From Solimonas_A sp052035235 (GTDB taxonomy: Bacteria; Pseudomonadota; Gammaproteobacteria; Nevskiales; Nevskiaceae): a stretch of DNA of 64,000 nt. The notes below the pieces were generated by a model. It did not search any database. It worked only from the letters and a program-made list of their open reading frames with translations, and had not been told where the DNA came from. A program made the translations under genes and the position numbers. Where the stretch lies: positions 1-64,000 of the forward strand of contig JBPOHT010000036.1 in NCBI GenBank assembly GCA_052035235.1, read 5' to 3'. Shown piece by piece: positions 32,509 to 40,591 of this stretch (position 1 is its first letter; each line of letters begins with the position of its first letter).

Positions 32509-34032
32509 TCAGTAGACGTCGCGCCGATATCGTCCCTGCTCCAGCATGCTCTCCACGGTCTCGTTACCCAGCACCTCGGCCAGCATGCGCCCCACGGCGG
32601 GCGCCATGCCCTCCAGGCTGCCGCAGACGTACACCGAGGCACCCTCGGCGACCCAGGCCTTCAGCTCCTGCGCGGCTTCGCGCAGGCGGTCCTGCACGTA
32701 AAGGCGTTGCTCCTGGTCACGGGAAAACACCAGGTCCAGGCGCTCGAGAAACCCCGCCTTCTGCCAGGCCTCGAGCTCGTCCCGATGGAACGCATCGTGG
32801 GCCGCGCTGCGTTCGCCGAACACCAGCCAGTTGCGCTGGTGCCCCGCCGCAACACGGGCCTTGAGATGCGCGCGCAGGCCGGCCAGCCCCGTACCGTTGC
32901 CGACCAGGATCAGCGGGCGGGCGTCCGGCGGCGGCTGGAAGCCGGGGTTTTCGCGGATGCGCAATGCGATCTCTCCGCCCAGTTCGGCGTGCCCGGTGAG
33001 CCAGCCGGAGCCCAGGCCCAGGCTGCCGTCGGGCTGGCGCATCTGCCGCAGCAGCAGTTCCAGGCGTCCATCGGCGGGAATCGAGGCGATGCTGTATTCG
33101 CGGTGCGGCAGCGGCCGGAGGCTCTCGGCAAGCTGTTGCGTCGTCATGCCCTGCAGTTCGGCCAGCTCCCGCGGCAGCAGGCTGCGGGACAGCCACGCGG
33201 ACAGGGCTTCGCCGTCGGGCATCGGCGTGGCCGAAGGCAGGCCGATAGCCTGCAGGGCCTCGGCGACGCGCTGTGGGGCATTGCGTGGGCCGATCTCGGC
33301 GATGTCGCCGGCACTCCACTTGGGGATGCCCTCGAACGGCTGCAACGCGAGATGATAGGCCGGGCCACCGAAGCTGCCGGGGTTCAGCAGGCGACGTTCC
33401 ACCAAGCGCCAGCGCTGGTACTCGGGCGCGCTCCAGTCCGGCAACGGCTGCCCGCCACCGAGCAGTTCCAGGTGGTGCTGCCAGTGGCGCAGCGCACCCT
33501 CATCGGCGTTGTCGACCTCCACGGCGTCGAACAACGGCTGTGCGCCGTGCTGGCGCAGCCAGCGCTCCAGCTCATGACCGAAGCCGCAGAAATGGCGGTA
33601 TTCACGGTCGCCCAGGGCCAGCAGGCCATAGTGCAAGCCCTGCAGGTCTGCGTCCGCGCGCATGACCTTGCGCACGAAGGGAATGCAGGTATCGGGCGGG
33701 TCACCCTCGCCCGTGGTACTGGCCACGAACAGCACGCGGCCGGCGGACTGCAGCATGGCCGCCGTCACCTCGCCCAGGGGATACAGCTGCACCGGCGCGC
33801 CGCTGGCCTGCAGCGACTGCGCCGTCTGCAGGGCCAGGCGCTGCGCGAAGCCGGTCTGGCTGGCGTAGGCGACCAGGATGGGGCTGCTGCCGGCCGGAGC
33901 CGGTATCCGCAGACGGCGGCGCGCTCGGGCGCGCGACCCGGCGATGAAGGCGCAGAGCAGCAGCCAGGCCAGGACTACAGCACCCGCCTTCAGGGCACGC
34001 TGCCCGTCCGCCGTGGAAAGCCAGTCAATCAC
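32509..34032 (-). CDS. Membrane-anchored flavodoxin/FNR reductase (CysJ-like)
   Basis: A 507-residue diflavin reductase. One transmembrane helix (about residues 17-33) and a short arginine-rich stop-transfer segment (ARARRRLR) leave the rest cytosolic. A flavodoxin domain follows, with FMN loop SQTGFAQRLA and then TTGEGDPPDT and ALGDREYRHFCGFG. The C-terminal FAD/NADPH module has REYSIASIP (FAD), VGNGTGLAGLRA and VYVCGSLEGMAPAV (NADPH). CysJ-type proteins pass electrons from NADPH to a partner; here the partner is probably the PepSY protein of the same operon. In Pseudomonas PiuB these parts are fused. It overlaps apbE by eight bases. Confidence 0.9.
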   Translation of the reverse strand: MIDWLSTADGQRALKAGAVVLAWLLLCAFIAGSRARARRRLRIPAPAGSSPILVAYASQTGFAQRLALQTAQSLQASGAPVQLYPLGEVTAAMLQSAGRVLFVASTTGEGDPPDTCIPFVRKVMRADADLQGLHYGLLALGDREYRHFCGFGHELERWLRQHGAQPLFDAVEVDNADEGALRHWQHHLELLGGGQPLPDWSAPEYQRWRLVERRLLNPGSFGGPAYHLALQPFEGIPKWSAGDIAEIGPRNAPQRVAEALQAIGLPSATPMPDGEALSAWLSRSLLPRELAELQGMTTQQLAESLRPLPHREYSIASIPADGRLELLLRQMRQPDGSLGLGSGWLTGHAELGGEIALRIRENPGFQPPPDARPLILVGNGTGLAGLRAHLKARVAAGHQRNWLVFGERSAAHDAFHRDELEAWQKAGFLERLDLVFSRDQEQRLYVQDRLREAAQELKAWVAEGASVYVCGSLEGMAPAVGRMLAEVLGNETVESMLEQGRYRRDVY

Positions 34033-35023
34033 TGGCCAGTGCCTCGAAAGCCGGCGTCAGGCGCTCGATGAAGCCCGCGCCACTACGCAGCACGAACTGC
34101 GCGGCAAAGTCGTGCCGCGTGGCGAAGTCGTAGGCCTCGTCAGGGTGCAGCACACCCAGCACGGTGGCCAGCGCATCGGCCGGCATGCATTCGGGGTGCA
34201 GCACCGTGACCGACGCCAAGGCATGGGTCACCGGCCAGCCGCTGCGCGGGTCCAGCGTATGCGCGTAGCGCCGGCCCTCATGTTCGAAATAGCGGCGATA
34301 GTCGCCGGAGGTGGCCACCGCCAGGCCATGCAGGGCCAGCACCGTATGCGGCAGTTCTTCGCCGACACGCTCCAGCTCTACCCACCATGGCTGGCCGTCG
34401 GGCTTGCAGCCCTGGCCGCGCAACTCGCCGCCAACCTCCACCAGCCAGTGATCGACACCGGCGCGGCCGAGATAGCGCGCCAGCTGGTCCACGGCATAGC
34501 CCTTGGCGATGGATGAGAAATCCAGCTGCAGGCCACCTGGCTGCAGCAGACGCTTGCCGGCCTCGTCGAGTTGCAGGCGCTGCCAGCCGATGCGCGCCCG
34601 CGCCGCGTCGATCTCGCTAATGGAGGGCGGGCTGCCGCGCTGCGGCACCGGGCCGAAGCCCCAGGCATCGACCAGCGGGCCTATGGTGGGATCGAAGGCG
34701 CCGTCGCTGACCTGCGCGTACTCCCGCGCCGCTTCCAGCACCTCCAGGAATTCCGCCGGCAACAGATGCCAACTGCCGGGCGCGGCGGCGTTGTAGCGGC
34801 ACAGGTCGGAGTCCGGTTCCCAGTGGCTCATCTGCGCCACCACGCGATCCAGCTCCTGCTGCACGCCGGCACCGAGCCAGCGCAGGTCCTCCGCCGGCGC
34901 CACCAGCAGCACCGACCAGGTGGTGCCCATGCTGTGGCCCTTGAGCGCGTGCAGGCTCCCGCCGTCCGGATGCGGCGGCAGGGACTGCGGGCTCAGGTTG
35001 CGCGGAACGAGGACGCGATTCAT
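34025..35023 (-). CDS. apbE: FAD:protein FMN transferase
   Basis: A 332-residue ApbE-family enzyme that covalently attaches FMN to a threonine of exported proteins. Recognisable parts are GHSMGTTWSVLL, DGAFDPTIGPLVDAWGFG, DFSSIAKGYAVDQLA and VEVGGELRGQG, then the HTLDPRSGWPV metal/FAD region and a catalytic-site PADALATVLGV. No clear lipobox or signal peptide is visible with the ATG at 35023; a GTG 33 bases upstream is an alternative start. The DUF2271 protein two genes upstream carries a matching acceptor motif. The operon position between DUF4198 and the reductase supports a role in periplasmic electron transfer. Confidence 0.92.
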   Translation of the reverse strand: MNRVLVPRNLSPQSLPPHPDGGSLHALKGHSMGTTWSVLLVAPAEDLRWLGAGVQQELDRVVAQMSHWEPDSDLCRYNAAAPGSWHLLPAEFLEVLEAAREYAQVSDGAFDPTIGPLVDAWGFGPVPQRGSPPSISEIDAARARIGWQRLQLDEAGKRLLQPGGLQLDFSSIAKGYAVDQLARYLGRAGVDHWLVEVGGELRGQGCKPDGQPWWVELERVGEELPHTVLALHGLAVATSGDYRRYFEHEGRRYAHTLDPRSGWPVTHALASVTVLHPECMPADALATVLGVLHPDEAYDFATRHDFAAQFVLRSGAGFIERLTPAFEALASD

Positions 35024-35042
35024 GCGGGATGCCGGAAAGCAG

Positions 35043-35080
35043 ACGACGCCCGCCACCCCATCAAGGGCGACGGGCGTCGT
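35043..35080 (-). other. Intercistronic hairpin between DUF4198 gene and apbE
   Basis: A perfect 10-bp stem (35043-35052 with 35071-35080) with an 18-base loop. It has no T-run, so it may mark an mRNA processing or stability element and lower expression of apbE and the reductase relative to the upstream genes. Confidence 0.45.
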
Positions 35081-35090
35081 GCGCTTGGCC

Positions 35091-35906
35091 TCAGGGCGAC
35101 AGCACCTCGAAGCTGGCGGTGTAGCTGCTGCGGCGCTCGGTGGCAGGCTTGTCGGCCTTCCTGTCCTGCACCGAGGCGCTGAGCCAGTACAGGCCCGGCT
35201 GCGGCCACTCCAGGGTGAAGCGGCCGTCCTTGCCGGTCTTCAGCTCGATCTCGTTGACGGCGCTGCGATAACGCGTGCCATCGGCGACCACCTCCACTTC
35301 CACGTCCGCCGCCGGCTTGCCGTCGAGCAGGAACTGGAAGGTGGCGGACTCACCGGTGTAGAGATCGTTGAAGCCGGTGACCTGCACCAGCTCCAGGCCC
35401 TTGCCGGTGGGCTTGAGCGCGGTGTCGTTGGGCTTGCCGGCGGTGACGAAAGTCTCCAGACGGCCGATCGACTGCGTGACCTTCAGGTCCTTTGCCTTCT
35501 TGGGCACTTCCTGGGCGAAGCCCTCCGGCGTGAACGGCGCGCCGCGGGCCGGCCAGCGCTTGGTCTGGCCGTTGTCGTCCCAACTGGCGCTGATGCCGCT
35601 GTTGACCACTGCGATCTTGTACGTGCCGGGCTGCTTGAGCTGCAGGTCGAAGGTGGCGCGCAGCTTGCCGGAGGCCTGGTTCTCCGGCACCACGGTGCTG
35701 CCGTCCGGCGCGGTGATGACCAGGTTGTCCAGGCGCGCGGCGTTGTGGTCGCGCACGAAGGGATCGGTGGACGAACCGGCGTCGAAGGTGACCCACTGAT
35801 CCACGTTCAACACGGTCTTGGAGGGGGCGATCCACTGCTTGTGCGCCAGGGCGGACAGCGGCAGGAGGGCGGCAGCGAGGGCCAGCGGCTTGATCAGGTT
35901 TTTCAT
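35091..35906 (-). CDS. Periplasmic DUF4198 protein
   Basis: A 271-residue exported DUF4198 protein. The signal peptide (residues 1-21, ending SALA) would leave an N-terminal sequence H22-K-Q-W, a conserved feature of the family. The rest is predicted all-beta, with two immunoglobulin-like halves; the C-terminal half shows TGKDGRFTLEWPQPGLYWLSASVQD. Family members sit in iron, nickel and cobalt uptake loci and are thought to bind metal; the exact role is unknown. It lies 20 bases after the DUF2271 stop. Confidence 0.85.
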   Translation of the reverse strand: MKNLIKPLALAAALLPLSALAHKQWIAPSKTVLNVDQWVTFDAGSSTDPFVRDHNAARLDNLVITAPDGSTVVPENQASGKLRATFDLQLKQPGTYKIAVVNSGISASWDDNGQTKRWPARGAPFTPEGFAQEVPKKAKDLKVTQSIGRLETFVTAGKPNDTALKPTGKGLELVQVTGFNDLYTGESATFQFLLDGKPAADVEVEVVADGTRYRSAVNEIELKTGKDGRFTLEWPQPGLYWLSASVQDRKADKPATERRSSYTASFEVLSP

Positions 35907-35926
35907 GTCGTTGCTCCGTCGGGGGC

Positions 35927-36511
35927 TCAGGGCTTGACGCTGAGGGAGATGGCGCCGAGCTCGCGCGAGCCCTTGGCCTTGATGGTCTGCGCATCCTTGG
36001 CCGGCACCTGGAAGGGCACGTCGACCAGTTCACGGCCACCCTCCTCGCGCGCCGCCTCGACCACCAGCTTGTACTGGCCTGCCGGCAGGTCGGCCACGTT
36101 GAAGCTCAGGGAGTGCTCGCCGGGTGCGCGGGTGGCGCCGGTGATGCCGTCGGCCGGCAGTGTCAGCTCGCGGCCGCTGCGGCGCCACCACTGGCGCAGG
36201 TCGGGCAGCCACTTGGCACCGCCCTGGACGTTGGCGGCAGCGCCCTGCATGCCGCCTGGCGCGCCGGCAGCAGCGGCGGGCGCAGCAGGGGCAGCGGCGG
36301 CCGGGGCCTTCTCGCCCTTCTTGGGCTGCTGGTACCAGACCGCCAGGTTGGCGGCCACGCTCTTGTCCTCACGCTCCAGCCAGACGGCGACGTAGGGACG
36401 GTGATACTCGGCCACGTCCAGGCGGGGAATGTCGATGGACAGGTCCAGGTTTGCGGCCAGAACGGTGCCCGGCAGCATGCTGCAGAGAACGAGGGGAATG
36501 CGGTGACGCAT
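35927..36511 (-). CDS. Periplasmic DUF2271 protein with ApbE flavinylation motif
   Basis: A 194-residue exported protein. The signal peptide is residues 1-19 (TVLA). The DUF2271 fold starts NLDLSIDIPRLDVAEYHRPYVAVWLER, is interrupted by an Ala/Pro/Gly-rich insert (about residues 68-98), and resumes at KWLPDLRQWWRRSGREL. Residues 121-127 read DGITGAT, which fits the Dxx(S/T)GAT acceptor consensus of ApbE, with T127 as the expected FMN-bearing threonine. apbE is in the same operon. The protein is therefore a likely covalent flavoprotein that moves electrons in the periplasm. Confidence 0.87.
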   Translation of the reverse strand: MRHRIPLVLCSMLPGTVLAANLDLSIDIPRLDVAEYHRPYVAVWLEREDKSVAANLAVWYQQPKKGEKAPAAAAPAAPAAAAGAPGGMQGAAANVQGGAKWLPDLRQWWRRSGRELTLPADGITGATRAPGEHSLSFNVADLPAGQYKLVVEAAREEGGRELVDVPFQVPAKDAQTIKAKGSRELGAISLSVKP

Positions 36512-36530
36512 GTGGGAGCCTCGGAAGTTT

Positions 36531-37160
36531 TTAGTGAATGAACAGGATCGCCAGTACCAACGGAATCACCAGTCCCAGCCCGACGATCGGCCAGGTGGTG
36601 GGCCGGTTCCCCGCATGAATCTGCAGCAGGAACAGGCCAGTGATGCAAAAAATCAGGCAGGCCACCGCGAACACGTCGATGAACCAGCCCCAGGCCACGC
36701 CCGCATTGCGGCCCTTGTGTAAGTCATTGAAGTACGAAATCCAGCCCCGATCGGTCTGCTCGTACTCCACCTCGCCGCTCTCCAGGTCAAAGTTGACCCA
36801 GGCGTCGCCGCCCGGCCGCGGCAGCGTCAGGTAGATCTCGCCGTCGTTCCATTCCGGCTCGCGCGATCCCGCTTCCAGGGACAATGATTCCTGTAGCCAG
36901 GCGGCCAGCGCCGGCGGCAAGGCGCCCTTGCCTCCCTCTTCGGCCGCAGCCGCAATCTGCTCCCGCAGGAGCTCCGGCAACTGCGCCGTCTGCGTCACCA
37001 CCTTGGCCTTGGCCTCGATCTGCGAGGCATGGTTCAAGGTGATGCCGGTGGCCGCGAACAGGATCATGCCGATCAGGCACAGGGCCGAGCTGATCCAGTG
37101 CCACTGGTGCAGATGCTTGAGCCAGAAGGCCCGGCGCTTTTGATCCTGCTTGGCTTCCAT
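36531..37160 (-). CDS. PepSY-associated transmembrane protein
   Basis: A 209-residue inner-membrane protein with the PepSY_TM layout. Helix 1 (about residues 22-42) follows the histidine-rich KHLHQWHWISS, then comes a periplasmic PepSY-like segment (about 45-140). Two C-terminal helices (about 155-180 and 186-208) flank residues that include FNDLHKGRNAG before the helix. The conserved histidines in helix ends are candidate haem ligands, as in iron-reductase relatives. It is probably the step that carries electrons across the membrane. Its start lies nine bases after the piuC stop. Confidence 0.88.
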   Translation of the reverse strand: MEAKQDQKRRAFWLKHLHQWHWISSALCLIGMILFAATGITLNHASQIEAKAKVVTQTAQLPELLREQIAAAAEEGGKGALPPALAAWLQESLSLEAGSREPEWNDGEIYLTLPRPGGDAWVNFDLESGEVEYEQTDRGWISYFNDLHKGRNAGVAWGWFIDVFAVACLIFCITGLFLLQIHAGNRPTTWPIVGLGLVIPLVLAILFIH

Positions 37161-37169
37161 CCCCTTCCC

Positions 37170-37850
37170 TCAGACCTCGACCCAGCGGCGCAGCAGGTTG
37201 TGATACACCCCGGTCAACTGAGTAACGGATGGATGGTCCGGTACGTTGACAGCCAATCGCTGGATCGCGGTATCCATGTCGAAAAGCAGGCTTCGCTGCG
37301 AATCCTCCCTCACCAGGCTCTGGATCCAGAAGAAGGAGGCCAGCCGCATACCCCGGGTGACCGGATTGACGCGATGCAGGCTGGTGCCGGGATACAACAC
37401 CATGTCACCGGCGCTGAACTTGATGCTCTGCGCGCCATAGGTGTCCTCGACCACCAACTCCCCACCGTCATACTCATCCGGCTCCACCAGGAACAGCGTG
37501 GCGGAGATGTCCGTTCGCACGCGATGCGGTGTGCCACGCACGTCACGCACGGCGTTGTCCACATGCACCCCGAAGTTGCCGCCGCCCGAATAGCGGTTGA
37601 ACAGCGGCGGGTAGATCTTGGCCGGCAGTGCTGCGGAACGGAACAGCATGTTGCGCGCCAGTGTCTGGGAAATGAAATCTCCCCACTGCCGCGCCACCGG
37701 ATGGTCCTCGGACAACTGCTGGTTGTTCTTGACGCGGCCCGACTGGTGGCCGGCGGTCACGCGTCCATCGACCCAGTCGGCCTGCTCCAGGGCAGCACGG
37801 CATTGCGCTACCTGTTCGGCCGTCAAGACACCCGGAATCTTCAGCAGCAT
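37170..37850 (-). CDS. piuC: Fe(II)/2-oxoglutarate dioxygenase, PKHD type
   Basis: A 226-residue PiuC/YbiX hydroxylase. The metal triad is H96 and D98 in GVHVDNA plus H159 in TSLHRV; R169 in RGMRLASFF would bind 2-oxoglutarate. The complete double-stranded beta-helix and the C-terminal SQRSLLFDMDTAI segment are present. PiuC genes sit beside TonB siderophore receptors (piuA, fiu) in Pseudomonas and E. coli and are iron-repressed, though the hydroxylated substrate is unknown. Here it follows piuA across a terminator and heads the PepSY-DUF2271-DUF4198-apbE-reductase run. Confidence 0.94.
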   Translation of the reverse strand: MLLKIPGVLTAEQVAQCRAALEQADWVDGRVTAGHQSGRVKNNQQLSEDHPVARQWGDFISQTLARNMLFRSAALPAKIYPPLFNRYSGGGNFGVHVDNAVRDVRGTPHRVRTDISATLFLVEPDEYDGGELVVEDTYGAQSIKFSAGDMVLYPGTSLHRVNPVTRGMRLASFFWIQSLVREDSQRSLLFDMDTAIQRLAVNVPDHPSVTQLTGVYHNLLRRWVEV

Positions 37851-37867
37851 GTAGCGTCCTCGGAAAA

Positions 37868-37901
37868 AGCAAAAACCCCACCCAATATACCGGGTGGGGT
37901 T
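37868..37901 (-). terminator. Intrinsic terminator of piuA
   Basis: A perfect 10-bp stem (37874-37883 with 37892-37901) followed in the minus direction by TTTTTGCTTTTT. It separates piuA from piuC, so the downstream operon depends on read-through or its own promoter. Confidence 0.85.
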
Positions 37902-37919
37902 CTTGCTGCGTTACTACGA

Positions 37920-40304
37920 TCAGAACTCGTAGTTCGCCGTCAGCACGGCCTGGCGGCCCTCGCCCGGAGTGGCCCAACCGGTGCCACGCACGCGGGTGTA
38001 GTACTCCTCGTCGGTCAGGTTGTTCAGGTTCAGGCGCAAGTTGAACTCACGGCTCGCCTGCCAGCCCAGCGAAGCCTTGTGGACCCAGTAGCTATCCACC
38101 CGGACATCGTTCGGTGCGGCAGCCGAGTTGTTCGGCAACACGCTGCCCTGGTACTGAGCGCCGTAGCCCACTTCCAGGCGCAGCGGCAGCTTGTAGGTGG
38201 TCCAGAGATTGAAGCCGTTCTTCGGGGTATTCGGCAGGTCCTGGCCCTTCTGCGTGTCAATCGCAGTCGATTCCTTGGCAATGCTCCGCTTGATCTCGCT
38301 GTCCAGGTAGGCATAGCTGCCGAAGACCGACCACTTCTGCGTGATCAGGCCGGTGGCGCCGAGCTCGAAACCCTTCACGCGGCTCTCGCCGTCGAGCTGC
38401 TGCTCGGGGAGGGTCGGATCCACCGAGGCCACGCGGAAGTTGGTGCGCTCGATGCGGAAGATCGCGCTGGTGAGCTGCAGCCTGGCGTCGAACAGATCCC
38501 ACTTGGCGCCGATCTCGTAGCTGCGGGCCTCTTCCGGATCGACGTTGCAGTTGGCGTTGGTCTGCGGAGGAGTCGGAGGCGGCGTCGTCACCGGCGTGCA
38601 GCTGCCATTCACGGAGGCCTTGGACGGGGTCTGCGAGTTGCCGTAGTTGACGTAGATGCTCGCCGCTTCCACCGGCTTGAACACCACGCCGGCGCGGTAC
38701 GAGAACAGGGTGTCCTCGTTCTCGGCAGGCACGCCCTTGGCAGTGATGCTGCCCAGGTTGGTGTTGTCTGGGGTCGGGTTAGGCGTCGTCGGTGCCGTAT
38801 AGGTCTTGACCGTGTAGGTCGTGGAGCTGCCCTCGTTGCGCTCCACACGCAGGCCCGCGGTCAGGGCCCACTGCTTGGTCAGGTCCAACGTATCGGAGAG
38901 ATAAATGGCCGCGTTCTTCTGCTCACCCTCGCTCTTGCTGGTGCGGAAGTAGTTGGTCGCACCGGCATAGACGTTGTTGGGATTGTAGATGTCCATCAGC
39001 GGCAGCGACGCCGGCGAACTGCCGTCGGCATTGCGCAGCGTGTTGCCACCATCCAGCTCAAAGGTCTCGCGCGTGAACTGCACGCCGGTCACCAGGGCAT
39101 TGGTCATGCCGCCCAGCGTGGTACGCCAGGTCAGGTCGGTCTGGTTGGACACGATCTCGTTGACGGTGTCGCGCACGTTGCCACGCGGACCGGAAGGCGT
39201 GTAGCCCGCCGCGGCGCAAGTCGCCGTGCCACCCAGTACGGTTTGGCCGGCCGCGAGGCAAACGTTGCCCTGCGGCGGATCGACGATGAGGAACTGCGTG
39301 GTGCGACCAACACGCGACAGGTTGCGCAGGCTCAGCGCATCGTTGAACTTGTGATCGAGGATACCCGTGACCGCGCTGTTCTTGGTCTCCTGGGTGTCGA
39401 GGTTGCTGTAGCCGTAGTAGTTGCTGCTGTCCACGCCCGGCACCGGGCGATTGTTGCGGAACAGCACGCCGTACTGCGGAGTGTTGTCGTCTTCCTGGTG
39501 GAACAGGGCCAGCGAGAACTGCGTGTTGCCACCCAGGCCGAAAGCTACCGAGGGGGCGATGCCCCAGCGCTCGAACTTCTCGACGTCGCGGCCCGGCACG
39601 TCATTCTCGTGCTTCATCGCATTCAATCGCAGCGCGATGCTGTCGGACACCGGCTGGTTCACGTCCGCGGTGGCACGGTAATAGTTGTCAGTGCCCAGGC
39701 CAGCGCTGACACGAGCGAATTTTTCCGCCTTGGGCGTCTTGCTGACCAGATTGATCGTACCGCCCACGGCACCGGCGCCGGAGTTGGCGGAGTTGGCACC
39801 CTTGACCACCTCGACCGACTCGAGGTTGAAGGGATCGGAGCGGGTGTACTGGCCGCTATCACGGATGCCGTCGGTGGTGACGTCATTGCTGCCGGCGTAG
39901 CCACGGATGCTGATGCTGTCGCCGTAGCCGCCGCCGCCCTCGCCTGCGCCGAAGGTGATGCCCGGGACGTTGCCGAGGATGTCGCGCAGCGTCAGGACGT
40001 TCTGGTCCTCGATGACCTTCTTGGAGATGATGGTGATGTTCTGCGGCGTATCCAGCAGCGGCTTGACGTACTTCGGAGACTGCAGGGTTTCGACCTTGTA
40101 CTCGTTGACCTGGCGGTCCTGGACCTTCACGGCCGGCAGTTGCACCTGGTCGGGGGCAGCAGCGGCGGGCGCCGGGGTCTCGGCCGCGGCAGGGGCGGTC
40201 TCGACGGTCGGGGCCGCCACGGGGGCATCTTCCGCCATGGCAATGGACGGAACAGCGAACATCGCGGTCAGCGCAGCCGCGACAGGCGTCATACGGAATT
40301 TCAT
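37920..40304 (-). CDS. piuA: TonB-dependent siderophore receptor (PiuA/Fiu type)
   Basis: A 794-residue outer-membrane receptor. After a signal peptide (residues 1-24, ending IAMA) there is an Ala/Pro-rich linker, then the plug: TPQNITIISKKVIEDQNVLTLRDILGNVPGITFG, SISIRGYAGSNDVTTDGIRDSGQY and VEVVKGANSANSGAGAVGGTINLVSKTP. The 22-strand barrel ends with a C-terminal phenylalanine. The plug type is that of catecholate receptors Fiu/PiuA, which import ferric catechols and siderophore-like antibiotics. The start at 40304 has GGGAG upstream; an upstream in-frame ATG lacks one. A Fur box lies about 130 bases upstream. Confidence 0.93.
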   Translation of the reverse strand: MKFRMTPVAAALTAMFAVPSIAMAEDAPVAAPTVETAPAAAETPAPAAAAPDQVQLPAVKVQDRQVNEYKVETLQSPKYVKPLLDTPQNITIISKKVIEDQNVLTLRDILGNVPGITFGAGEGGGGYGDSISIRGYAGSNDVTTDGIRDSGQYTRSDPFNLESVEVVKGANSANSGAGAVGGTINLVSKTPKAEKFARVSAGLGTDNYYRATADVNQPVSDSIALRLNAMKHENDVPGRDVEKFERWGIAPSVAFGLGGNTQFSLALFHQEDDNTPQYGVLFRNNRPVPGVDSSNYYGYSNLDTQETKNSAVTGILDHKFNDALSLRNLSRVGRTTQFLIVDPPQGNVCLAAGQTVLGGTATCAAAGYTPSGPRGNVRDTVNEIVSNQTDLTWRTTLGGMTNALVTGVQFTRETFELDGGNTLRNADGSSPASLPLMDIYNPNNVYAGATNYFRTSKSEGEQKNAAIYLSDTLDLTKQWALTAGLRVERNEGSSTTYTVKTYTAPTTPNPTPDNTNLGSITAKGVPAENEDTLFSYRAGVVFKPVEAASIYVNYGNSQTPSKASVNGSCTPVTTPPPTPPQTNANCNVDPEEARSYEIGAKWDLFDARLQLTSAIFRIERTNFRVASVDPTLPEQQLDGESRVKGFELGATGLITQKWSVFGSYAYLDSEIKRSIAKESTAIDTQKGQDLPNTPKNGFNLWTTYKLPLRLEVGYGAQYQGSVLPNNSAAAPNDVRVDSYWVHKASLGWQASREFNLRLNLNNLTDEEYYTRVRGTGWATPGEGRQAVLTANYEF

Positions 40305-40429
40305 CTGCAACACTCCCAGGAAGACTCTCGATGTATGGGCGGCGCCCCAATCCCCGGTGGCTTTCACCATCAACCGCCCTATGTATGCGCAGTCGGAATG
40401 AATGCCGATTCTGCGATCAGGTTTTCATT

Positions 40430-40448
40430 CTACATGAGAATCATTTGT
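40430..40448 (-). promoter_or_regulatory. Candidate Fur box of piuA
   Basis: On the minus strand the segment contains AATGATTCTCAT; 10 of 19 positions match the GATAATGATAATCATTATC consensus, and nearly all the core half-sites agree. It is the only AT-rich island in the 287-base gap between the receptor genes, consistent with iron-repressed transcription of piuA. Confidence 0.6.
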
Positions 40449-40522
40449 ATTCAAATCTGCAATCTTGTCTTCTGCCCTGTCTCCCGCATCCTGCAATGGC
40501 CCGGCGGACTGCCGGGTACGGG

Positions 40523-40550
40523 AAAAGGCCGCCGGATTCCTCCGGCAGCC
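40523..40550 (-). terminator. Intrinsic terminator of the 40.6-kb receptor gene
   Basis: A 10-bp stem with one G-T pair (40527-40536 with 40541-40550) around TTCC, followed in the minus direction by TTTT. It begins about 41 bases after the receptor stop. Confidence 0.75.
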
Positions 40551-40591
40551 TCCCCCAATGAATCAATGACTTCGCGCGATACCGAGAAGAC

